From: Desmonostoc muscorum LEGE 12446
GTDB taxonomy: Bacteria > Cyanobacteriota > Cyanobacteriia > Cyanobacteriales > Nostocaceae
NCBI RefSeq assembly: GCF_015207005.2
Contig: NZ_JADEXS020000001.1
Location: 8,641,001 to 8,705,000 of the forward strand
DNA length: 64,000 nucleotides
Reading direction: 5' to 3'
Every line of letters begins with the position of its first letter. Position 1 is the stretch's first letter. A program made the position numbers and the translations under genes. The notes below the pieces were generated by a model that did not search any database, was not told where the DNA came from, and saw only the letters and a program-made list of their open reading frames with translations. Positions 8,108-15,866 of the stretch are shown piece after piece.

Positions 8108-9529
8108 CTACTTCTGACTTGTAGCCTTAGATGTACCAGGTTGGCGGCGTTCAAACCAAAGTCCAGCACTAATTAAAGCTGAACCGCACAAAACAAAGAC
8201 CAGGGACTTAAAAAGTAAGTCGGTATCATACTCCTGCACGCGACTGATAACTTGGAGTGTTACTAACAGCATACCGCCCCAAAAGGAACTTCTGTTGTTT
8301 AATTTCAATCCTTCTTGAATTAGTCCCCAGGCTAATGTTGCTAGAAGTACATTGAAAATAAAAATCCCAAGTTCATCAATTCGGCTGATAGTTTGATGCC
8401 AAAAAGGTACTAAGGCAATAAAGACAAGAAAAGTAGTAATGACAGCAGTCGTAAAAATCACTTCGCGGCGGGGAGGATTATTTCTTTGACGCAGGAGAAA
8501 CAACCACTGCAACACCGCTAAGCCGCTGAGAATTCCCAAATCAATTATCGGCAGAGACTCGAACAAGTTTGTCAAAGTCGTTGGCTGATTATAGCTATAA
8601 TCTGGAGAGTCCCAGACCCAACGAAAAGACAGGACATAGAAGACAACACCAAAGCTTACCAACGCTAAATTACGAGCTAGAGATTGAAACAATCTGTAAT
8701 TTATGGTTGGAAACAGCAGGTCATCATAACTCCAGAATAATGCAGGTGGGAGTGCAAAAGCAAAAGATGCCACCCAAGGGGCTATATCAGCATAATTTAG
8801 CAGTGGCAGAGGATTGAGGTTGGCTTGCAAGGAACTAGCAAAGACAAAGGCTGCTAGACCGAAAATCCAACGCGATCGACAGAAGTAAGCCAAAGGTACA
8901 AATACCAGCCATGCCAACAGAGGCATATGCTGCACCACTATTCGTGACCAACTTACTTCACTTGAAGAGTACCACAAATCTTCTAGCCCCGTCCAATAGC
9001 CAATTTCCACAAGGATAATCGATAGAATTCCTAAGGAATTTAAGAACAGACTATAGGCTATGACTGCGACACCAAATCCCCAGGCGAGAAACAATTGGGA
9101 AATTGAACCGCTAATATTGAACATCTGGGCCATCAGCAGTAGATTTGCGCCTAAAATGAAAGCACTTAAAATTAGCAAACCCTCTCCCAGTAAGCGTTTG
9201 CTTTGTTGTGCCTTCTTTCCTTGAGCTTGTCTCCAAGTATAAAAACCAGTGATAGCGGTTGCAAAAAACAAACTCATCAGCAGAATAAACTTGACTTCTC
9301 GTGAGCCTGATTGCCAGTTTGCTGCTACAAAGGTAATTATGCCCAAGCATAAAAGGATGCTGCCTATAGCAATCACTATTGCAACAAAGCGATCGCGTGC
9401 AGCAGCTTCCACGTTTTTAAATTGGTAACGTTCTGCTATTTGTTCATACTGCGAAGAACTAATTATTCCTTCATCCCTCCATAATTGTGCTTCTTTGCGT
9501 AATTTTTGCGGGAAATTATCTAAGAACAT
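8108..9529 (-). CDS. DUF2157 predicted membrane protein
   Basis: The product (473 residues from the ATG at 9529) begins with a soluble helical segment QLWRDEGIISSSQYEQIAERY, the N-terminal signature of DUF2157. About a dozen hydrophobic membrane segments follow from residue 60 onward. I prefer the start at 9529 over the more upstream ATG at 9574 because GGAGAAGG lies five to six bases before it. The gene lies directly upstream of the GDYXXLXY gene on the same strand, the usual arrangement of this pair. The function is unknown. Confidence 0.8.
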   Translation of the reverse strand: MFLDNFPQKLRKEAQLWRDEGIISSSQYEQIAERYQFKNVEAAARDRFVAIVIAIGSILLCLGIITFVAANWQSGSREVKFILLMSLFFATAITGFYTWRQAQGKKAQQSKRLLGEGLLILSAFILGANLLLMAQMFNISGSISQLFLAWGFGVAVIAYSLFLNSLGILSIILVEIGYWTGLEDLWYSSSEVSWSRIVVQHMPLLAWLVFVPLAYFCRSRWIFGLAAFVFASSLQANLNPLPLLNYADIAPWVASFAFALPPALFWSYDDLLFPTINYRLFQSLARNLALVSFGVVFYVLSFRWVWDSPDYSYNQPTTLTNLFESLPIIDLGILSGLAVLQWLFLLRQRNNPPRREVIFTTAVITTFLVFIALVPFWHQTISRIDELGIFIFNVLLATLAWGLIQEGLKLNNRSSFWGGMLLVTLQVISRVQEYDTDLLFKSLVFVLCGSALISAGLWFERRQPGTSKATSQK

Positions 9530-9751
9530 GACCTTCTCCAGTGCAGTGGGGTAGCTTGGCCATTGCATTCCCAATGGCGGTCATTATATTTTGAGTATGA
9601 AGCCAAAAGCTTTAATTACACTGTTCTTGTGTAACAGTTTTAGTTGGATTCTGATACAAACAAATTAGTAAGAATTCAGAATTCCGGAGTCAGAATTGAG
9701 AAGTCAGAATTCAGAAGCCAGAATTTTAACGGCAATTATTTTTATATCTAC

Positions 9752-10726
9752 ATGGAAAAACCTTCTAATTTATTACTAAAACTTTCACGCCGGTTGTTTA
9801 CAAATCTAGATGAACAAGAAAAATTTATTGAGGCGTTAATAAATCCTCAGCCTTTTTCATCTAGCATTCTTTGGTGTCAGGAAAAACCAGAATTTTCGCC
9901 TTTTGCAGTGGAAACACCAACGCATTGGCAACCGCAATTTATAGATCGGTTACACTTGGGAGAAAAACCTGGTCAAAATTCACTGCATCAAAAAGGATAT
10001 TTCTATTGTTTGGATTTTTCTTCGGTGTTTGCCGCTGCTACTTTGTTAGCAATTCCTGAGCCAGTAGGTTTAATTTTTGATATGTGTGCTGCACCTGGAG
10101 GGAAAAGCATCTTCGCTTGGAAAGCTTTGCAACCAGATTTACTCATCAGCAATGAAGTGATTGGCAAACGTCTGGGAATGCTAATTTCTAATTTGAAGCG
10201 TTGTCATATCAGCCCTAGCGCTATAGTTAATAGAGATTCGAGTATATTTGCCGAAATGATTCCCGCTTCTAGCAACTTGGTAATAGTTGATGCTCCTTGT
10301 ACTGGACAATCGCTACTTGCTAAAGGCGAAAAAGCACCTGGTTGTTTTCATCCAACTGCTATTAATAAAAGTGCAAATCGACAAAAACGCATTATAGCTA
10401 ACTCTGCTAAACTTGTTTCACCACAAGGATATCTTGCTTATATGACTTGCACCTATTCCCCAGAAGAAAATGAGCAGGTTTGTGAGTGGCTTTTAGAACG
10501 TTTTCCTCATTTTAAAGCGATGGAAATTAGTCATTTAGCAAAATATCAGTCTCATTTAACTACAATGCCTTGTTATCGAATGTTTCCTCAAGATAGGTTA
10601 GGGGCTGGTGCATTTACAGTATTATTTCAAAATACTAATGAAGGTGAGAGTGAGGAAATCAATTTAGATGCAATGTCTTCCCTGTATATCTACCAAAATC
10701 TGCAAACATCAACTGCGATTAGTTAG
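9752..10726 (+). CDS. RsmB/NOP-family RNA (cytosine-5) methyltransferase
   Basis: This SAM-dependent enzyme forms m5C in rRNA or tRNA. Motif I appears as DMCAAPGGKS. The motif IV cysteine lies in DAPCTGQS and the catalytic motif VI cysteine in MTCTYSPEENEQV. The 324-residue length lacks the N-terminal NusB-like domain of E. coli RsmB, so the RNA target is open. I start at the ATG at 9752 (MEKPSNLLL). The frame continues 36 codons upstream, but that part is made of gaattcag-type repeats. It is divergent from the DUF2157 gene. Confidence 0.85.
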   Translation: MEKPSNLLLKLSRRLFTNLDEQEKFIEALINPQPFSSSILWCQEKPEFSPFAVETPTHWQPQFIDRLHLGEKPGQNSLHQKGYFYCLDFSSVFAAATLLAIPEPVGLIFDMCAAPGGKSIFAWKALQPDLLISNEVIGKRLGMLISNLKRCHISPSAIVNRDSSIFAEMIPASSNLVIVDAPCTGQSLLAKGEKAPGCFHPTAINKSANRQKRIIANSAKLVSPQGYLAYMTCTYSPEENEQVCEWLLERFPHFKAMEISHLAKYQSHLTTMPCYRMFPQDRLGAGAFTVLFQNTNEGESEEINLDAMSSLYIYQNLQTSTAIS

Positions 10727-10962
10727 TGGGGATGTCGCTTGCCAAATAATATTACTATTTTTAACTAATTCGGCGGAATTCCCCATCCGTCTATACGGTG
10801 GGGATGGATAGCCAGGTGACGACGAAAGCACCTCCGACTAATATTAACCGCAGGTTAATTAAGGAGTGGGGTGAATGAGCAAGTCACCAATTATTTTATT
10901 TTGGCACTTTATCACAATCTATATTTATGGTAGAGTAATTATCTCAAGGAGGTGAAAGTGAA
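10727..10962. other. Intergenic region with hairpin, left side of TnpB element
   Basis: A stem (ccccatccg / cggtgggg) lies at about 10781-10804. It resembles the hairpins at the ends of IS200/IS605 elements. It could be the left end of the TnpB element, the right-end remnant of another one, or a terminator for the methyltransferase. The left boundary of the TnpB element could not be fixed. Confidence 0.4.
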
Positions 10963-12168
10963 GTGTTACACAAGGTTGTACAAGTCCGTTTATATCCGTC
11001 AGTTGAGCAAGAAATACAACTAGCGCAAACTTTTGGGTGTGCTAGATGGTGGTGGAATTATGCTCTGAATAAATCTATTGAGACTTATAAAGAAACGGGT
11101 AAAGGGCTTGGACGTGCTGCACTTAACGCATTTCTTCCTGCACTCAAAAAAGCTGAAGAGACGATGTGGTTATCTGATTGTTACAGCCAAGTTTTACAGG
11201 CTATAACACTTAACCTAACTACGGCGTACAAAAACTTTTTTGAGAAACGTGCTGGATTTCCTAAATTCAAATCTAGACACGGAAAACAGTCTATCCAGTA
11301 TCCTCAAAACGTCAAAATTGTAGATGGCAATGTTAAACTTCCTGGCAATATTGGGATAGTCAAAGCCAAAATACACAGGACTATTGAGGGGAAAATTAAA
11401 ACTGTTACTGTAAGTAAAACGCCTTCTGGTAAATATCTTGCATCTATCCTGACGCTCGTAGAGGGTGAAAACCCAGTTGTTACATTCGGTAAGATATATG
11501 GTATTGATCTAGGGTTGAAACATTTTGCTATTGTTACTGACGGTGAGAAAATCTCTAAATATGATAATCCTAAACACCTTGCCAAACATGAGAAAAATCT
11601 CAAACGCAAACAAAAGAAATTAGCGCGTAAAGTAAAAGGGAGTAATTCGAGAAATAGATACAGAAAAGTTGTTGCCAAGGTGTACGAGCGAGTTAGTAAT
11701 TCCAGGCAAGATTTTCTACATAAACTTAGTTATAAGTTGGTCAGCGATAGCCAAGCTGTCATAGTAGAAAATCTTCATGTATTAGGCATGGTTCGTAATC
11801 ACAAATTGGCGAAATCAATATCTGATGTTGGATGGGGGACATTCACTAACTTTTTAGCTTACAAACTGGAACGCAAAGGTGCAAAGTTTGTTGAAATTGA
11901 TAGGTGGTTCCCCAGTTCCAAACTCTGTTCTAATTGTTTCTACCAGATAGGTGAGATGCCATTAGATGTCCGTGAATGGATTTGTCCTAATTGCAATACT
12001 CACCATGATCGGGATGGGAACGCCGCGCAGAATATTAGAGCAGAGGGTATCAGAATGATAAAGGCGGAAGGTTCAGCCGTCTCTGCTGTAGGAGGAGAGG
12101 TAAGTCCTACTCTTGGGCGAAAGTCTAAGTTTAGGCACTCCCCAATGATTACAGAAGCCCCAACTTGA
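10963..12168 (+). CDS. tnpB: TnpB (IS200/IS605-family OrfB), RNA-guided nuclease
   Basis: The 401-residue protein has the RuvC-like triad: Asp in GIDLGLKHFA (residue about 184), Glu in VENLHVLGM (about 268) and Asp in HDRDGNAAQNI (about 350). A Zn ribbon (CSNC and CPNC, about 324-343) sits between the last two. TnpB proteins use a transcript of the element's right end (omegaRNA) to cut target DNA. Translation starts at a GTG with a perfect AAGGAGGTGA eight bases upstream (10946-10955). No tnpA lies next to it, so this is a TnpB-only, IS1341-type unit. All catalytic residues are present, so it may be active. Confidence 0.95.
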   Translation: MLHKVVQVRLYPSVEQEIQLAQTFGCARWWWNYALNKSIETYKETGKGLGRAALNAFLPALKKAEETMWLSDCYSQVLQAITLNLTTAYKNFFEKRAGFPKFKSRHGKQSIQYPQNVKIVDGNVKLPGNIGIVKAKIHRTIEGKIKTVTVSKTPSGKYLASILTLVEGENPVVTFGKIYGIDLGLKHFAIVTDGEKISKYDNPKHLAKHEKNLKRKQKKLARKVKGSNSRNRYRKVVAKVYERVSNSRQDFLHKLSYKLVSDSQAVIVENLHVLGMVRNHKLAKSISDVGWGTFTNFLAYKLERKGAKFVEIDRWFPSSKLCSNCFYQIGEMPLDVREWICPNCNTHHDRDGNAAQNIRAEGIRMIKAEGSAVSAVGGEVSPTLGRKSKFRHSPMITEAPT

Positions 12169-12197
12169 ACCGTACTCAGTAAGTTGGGGTAGTTCAC
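12158..12197 (+). mobile_element. Right-end hairpin of the TnpB element
   Basis: CCCCAACTT (12158-12166) and AAGTTGGGG (12181-12189) form a perfect 9-bp stem beginning within the last codons of tnpB. The following GTTCAC (12192-12197) would be the likely right cleavage site by analogy with IS200/IS605 elements. The omegaRNA scaffold is expected to overlap the 3' end of tnpB and this hairpin, with the guide just downstream. Confidence 0.6.
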
Positions 12198-12305
12198 GAG
12201 CAAAATCAAACTAAGGGTTAATATCAAGCCCGCTATGTACCAGGCTTGATATTAATCCAAAATCTAAAATCTAAAATCCAAAATTGTTTGAGTGTGGTTT
12301 GAGGT

Positions 12306-13040
12306 TCAATACGGGCTGGCTGTGGGGCGCACAATAATCTCGTTGACATCCACATCGTCTGGTTGGTCGATGGCAAAGGCGATCGCTTTGGCAATGGCCT
12401 CAGCCGGAAGTGCAATCCTGCGGAATTCCTGCATCCCTTTGCCAGCTTCGGCGTCAGTGATACTATCGGCCAGTTCCGACTCTGTTACACCAGGCGAAAT
12501 CACTGTCACGCGAATATCAGTATTTTCCTGGCGCAGTCCGTCCGAAATCGCTAGCACAGCGAACTTGGTAGCTGAGTAAACGGCAGAGGTTGGCCAAACG
12601 GCGTGTCCACCAATGGAAGACAGGTTGACGAACTGGCCGGACCCCTGGCGTTTCATTAGGGGCAGTCCGGCGGCGATGCCATTGAGTACCCCACGGATGT
12701 TCACGTCGATCATCCAGTCCCATTCATCGACCTTGAGGGCTTCGAGCTTCGAGAGCGGCATAACGCCGGCATTGTTGACGATCACATCAACGCGCCCGAA
12801 TTTGTTCACAGCGAATTCTACAAAGGCTTGGAAGTCAGCGCGACGGGTGACATCAAGAGTCTGATACTCTGCCGAGCCGCCCTCAGAACGGATTGCAGCC
12901 ACGAGGGTTTCCAGCCGATCCGTGCGCCGTGCGCCCAGCACTACGTGGACACCGTTGCGAGCGAGTAGACGTGCTGTGGCCTCACCAATGCCACTGCTTG
13001 CGCCCGTAATCAGTACGACTTTCTGTTCTTTAGTAGTCAT
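12306..13040 (-). CDS. Short-chain dehydrogenase/reductase (SDR)
   Basis: The 244-residue product (ATG at 13040) is a classical SDR. It has the cofactor motif TGASSGIG near residue 12, NNAG near residue 88, and the catalytic YSATK (Tyr-x3-Lys) near residue 154 with an upstream Ser (NLSSIGG). It probably uses NADP(H) to reduce or oxidise a small carbonyl compound; the substrate is unknown. It is divergent from an AraC-type regulator, which probably controls it. Both genes are richer in GC than their surroundings, which hints at transfer. Confidence 0.9.
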   Translation of the reverse strand: MTTKEQKVVLITGASSGIGEATARLLARNGVHVVLGARRTDRLETLVAAIRSEGGSAEYQTLDVTRRADFQAFVEFAVNKFGRVDVIVNNAGVMPLSKLEALKVDEWDWMIDVNIRGVLNGIAAGLPLMKRQGSGQFVNLSSIGGHAVWPTSAVYSATKFAVLAISDGLRQENTDIRVTVISPGVTESELADSITDAEAGKGMQEFRRIALPAEAIAKAIAFAIDQPDDVDVNEIIVRPTASPY

Positions 13041-13284
13041 AAAACAGTATCTCCAAGTTTTAGTAGAGGTATCTAAATTGCGCGGAACCTTGGATTGATT
13101 GGATGTCCAGCACACTCTTAATTTAAGAGAGTCAAAGCCTGGTGCGGTAATCTGAACCTGCTCAATTCTTGCCTAATCCTGCATTCTTTTTATTGCCTAC
13201 CAGCAAAAGACAGGCTGACGCAAGTGGCTGAATATATTGCGGCTGCCCTGAATGTTAGTCTGATAAAAGATTTCAAACGAGATT

Positions 13285-14184
13285 ATGGAACAGACAGTTA
13301 GAAAGCAGCAGTCTGAGCTTGCCGCTTTGATTGCACAGAACAGTAGTGCAGATGGTGTCCATGCCACGGCGATCGAGCGATTGTTTTTAATCCGCTGCTC
13401 GCAACCAACTGCGCCTCTTCATGCTTTGCATGAGCCTGCTCTGTGTATCGTCGCTCAGGGCAAGAAGCAGGTAATGTTGGCGGAGAATCTGTATGTTTAT
13501 GGTCAAGATCAATGTCTGGTGGTGTCCATCGATCTGCCTGTGGTCGGTCAAGTGATTGAAGCCACGCCAAGCTTTCCGTATCTATGCCTCAGGCTCGATT
13601 TAGATCCAGGAGAACTCAGTACACTAATGATGGAGGCGAAATTAGACGCTGCTGCTAACCAACCACCAGAACCAGGCTTGTCTTTGAGTCCCGTTACTCC
13701 CCAACTGCTGGATGCAGCGATCCGACTTGTAGAGTTGTTGGAAACTCCCCAAGATATTGCCATCCTCGCGCCTTTGGTTGTACGAGAAATTCTCTACCGT
13801 TTGCTATCAGGCGAACAAAGTGCGCGATTGCGACAGATTGCCCTAGTCGATAAACGGCTCCAGGGGATCAGCAGGGCGATCAACTGGCTCAAATGGAACT
13901 ATGAAAAGCCATTTCGCATTGATGCGATCGCCCACGAAGCCTGTATGAGTCCGTCATCTCTTCATCATCACTTTAAATCTGTCACCGCCATGAGTCCTTT
14001 ACAATATCAAAAACAACTTAGGCTCCAACAAGCCCGTCGCTTAATGCTAGGGCAGGGCATGGATGCGGCAACAGCTAGTCATTACGTGGGTTACGAAAGC
14101 CCCTCACAGTTTAGCCGTGAATACAGTCGGTTGTTCGGCGCACCACCGTTGCGTGACATTGCGCGGCTCAAAAGTGGTCAATAA
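13285..14184 (+). CDS. AraC-family transcriptional regulator with AraC_N domain
   Basis: Residues 20-170 match the cupin-like AraC N-terminal domain: LHALHEPALCIVAQGKKQV, then LVVSIDLPVVGQV. Residues about 200-295 form the two helix-turn-helix DNA-binding domain, with ACMSPSSLHHHFKSVTAMSP and VGYESPSQFSREYSRLFG. Regulators of this type often sit divergent to an SDR or aldo-keto reductase gene and activate it, as the arrangement here suggests. The 244-bp shared promoter region (13041-13284) probably holds its operator. Confidence 0.9.
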   Translation: MEQTVRKQQSELAALIAQNSSADGVHATAIERLFLIRCSQPTAPLHALHEPALCIVAQGKKQVMLAENLYVYGQDQCLVVSIDLPVVGQVIEATPSFPYLCLRLDLDPGELSTLMMEAKLDAAANQPPEPGLSLSPVTPQLLDAAIRLVELLETPQDIAILAPLVVREILYRLLSGEQSARLRQIALVDKRLQGISRAINWLKWNYEKPFRIDAIAHEACMSPSSLHHHFKSVTAMSPLQYQKQLRLQQARRLMLGQGMDAATASHYVGYESPSQFSREYSRLFGAPPLRDIARLKSGQ

Positions 14185-14347
14185 ATGTAAAAGGAAGTGG
14201 GTAAAGACGCGATTAATCCCGTCTGTAAGGGAGTAGGGAAAAGAAATTGATAAACAAAGAATAAATCAAAAATTACCCGGTATCAGCTCTCGACTTTATG
14301 AAGTAAACATTGTACAAAACAATTAAAGAGTACAGGATGTAAGTTGT

Positions 14348-14785
14348 ATGAGTCGAAAAGTTAGCAAAGTTTTTAAACAGTCTGGAGTTATTCCTTATAG
14401 AGTTAACAATGGTAGAGTCGAAATCCTATTGATTACAACTCGTAACTATCAACACTGGGTAATTCCCAAAGGAGATATTCCGTCGGGAATGAGTCCGCCT
14501 GATTCAGCAGCCAAAGAAGCATGGGAAGAAGCAGGGGTGATTGGACAGGTGGACGCGAATCAACTGGGCACTTATAAATACCGCAAACAAGGCAAAGCTT
14601 ACCAGGTCAAAATGTATTTACTACCAGTAGATATCTTGAGTGAAGATTATCCAGAAGCAACTAAAAGAAAACGCCAGTGGGTAGAAGTGAATCAAGCTAT
14701 CAGGTGGGTTAAGTTTAGTTCACTCAAACGAGTCATGAAAGATTTTTTTCAGGTCAAATCTTCCTGTTGTGCATTTCGATGCTAA
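14348..14785 (+). CDS. Nudix hydrolase (diphosphoinositol-polyphosphatase-like)
   Basis: The Nudix helix region runs GDIPSGMSPPDSAAKEAWEE and AGV. The REUXEE part (here KEAWEE) supplies the metal-binding glutamates. The first Glu of the canonical box is replaced by Met, and Arg by Lys. The preceding WVIPKGD matches the DIPP/MutT-like subgroup that cleaves nucleoside diphosphates linked to other groups. The product has 145 residues and is cytoplasmic. It is convergent with the proline iminopeptidase gene, with one base between the stop codons. Confidence 0.85.
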   Translation: MSRKVSKVFKQSGVIPYRVNNGRVEILLITTRNYQHWVIPKGDIPSGMSPPDSAAKEAWEEAGVIGQVDANQLGTYKYRKQGKAYQVKMYLLPVDILSEDYPEATKRKRQWVEVNQAIRWVKFSSLKRVMKDFFQVKSSCCAFRC

Positions 14786-14786
14786 T

Positions 14787-15731
14787 TCAGTTTGCAAACT
14801 TATCTGTTGCCTCAATCAAAGCACTACAAATTCCTGGTTCGCTCATGGAATGAGCTGCATCAGGAATTACAATAAATTCGGCTTCTGGCCAAGCACGATG
14901 TAATTCCCAAGCTGATATCATTGGGCAAACTACGTCATAACGTCCCTGAACAATTACAGCGGGGATATGGCGGATGCGGTCAACATTTAAAAGTAATTGA
15001 TCTTCTGTTTCCAAAAATCCCTTATTGATAAAATAATGGCATTCAATCCGAGCAAAAGCTGAGGCAAATTCACTGTCGCCAAACTTTTGCATGAGTTCAG
15101 GATCGAAAAAAAGTCTACTTGTACTAGCTTCCCAAATTGACCAAGCACGCGCTGCTGTCAATTGAATTTCTAAATCTGGACTGGTCAAGCGTTTGTAATA
15201 TGCTGCAATTAGATCGTCACGCTCATCTATGGGAATTGGTTTTAAATATTCTTCCCAAGCATCAGGAAAAATATAGCTAGTACCTTCTTGGTAGAACCAT
15301 CGCAACTCTTTTTGTCTGAGCATAAAGATACCACGAAGAATTAATCCCGTGCATCGAGAGGGATGGGTTTGGCTATAGGCTAATGATAAAGTGCTACCCC
15401 AACTTCCACCAAAGACTGTCCATTTTTCTATATTTAAATGTTGGCGTAGTTTTTCGATATCACTGACTAAATCCCAAGTGGTGTTTTCTCGTAATTCAGC
15501 ATGGGGCTTACTTTGACCACAACCGCGTTGGTCAAACATCACTACCCGCCATTTTTCTGGGTGGAAATATTGGCGATAAAAAGGTGGACATCCGCCACCA
15601 GGTCCTCCATGCAGCAAAACGATGGGTTGACCTTGGGGGTTACCTGATTCTTCAAAATGAATAGTATGCAGGTCAGAAACCTGTAAATTTCCTTCTAGGT
15701 AAGGCTCGATCGCTGGGTAAAGTTCTCGCAT
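14787..15731 (-). CDS. pip: Proline iminopeptidase
   Basis: This alpha/beta hydrolase (314 residues) removes N-terminal proline from peptides (peptidase family S33). The oxyanion-hole HGGPGGG lies near residue 40. The nucleophile is in FGGSWGSTLSL near residue 107, the acid Asp in GRYDVVCP near residue 265, and the His in DAAHSMSE near residue 293. Length and motif spacing match bacterial Pip closely. It is a single gene. Confidence 0.93.
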   Translation of the reverse strand: MRELYPAIEPYLEGNLQVSDLHTIHFEESGNPQGQPIVLLHGGPGGGCPPFYRQYFHPEKWRVVMFDQRGCGQSKPHAELRENTTWDLVSDIEKLRQHLNIEKWTVFGGSWGSTLSLAYSQTHPSRCTGLILRGIFMLRQKELRWFYQEGTSYIFPDAWEEYLKPIPIDERDDLIAAYYKRLTSPDLEIQLTAARAWSIWEASTSRLFFDPELMQKFGDSEFASAFARIECHYFINKGFLETEDQLLLNVDRIRHIPAVIVQGRYDVVCPMISAWELHRAWPEAEFIVIPDAAHSMSEPGICSALIEATDKFAN

Positions 15732-15866
15732 TTTAGATATTTTATCAGTAATGTAGTCATGGCGATCGCTAGTCTTTTGGAACCAACTTCAGTAATTGAT
15801 GTCAGTACGATTGAATAATATTTATATAAAACCTACCGTACTCTTCCTGTCAAGGAATTTTAAAAG

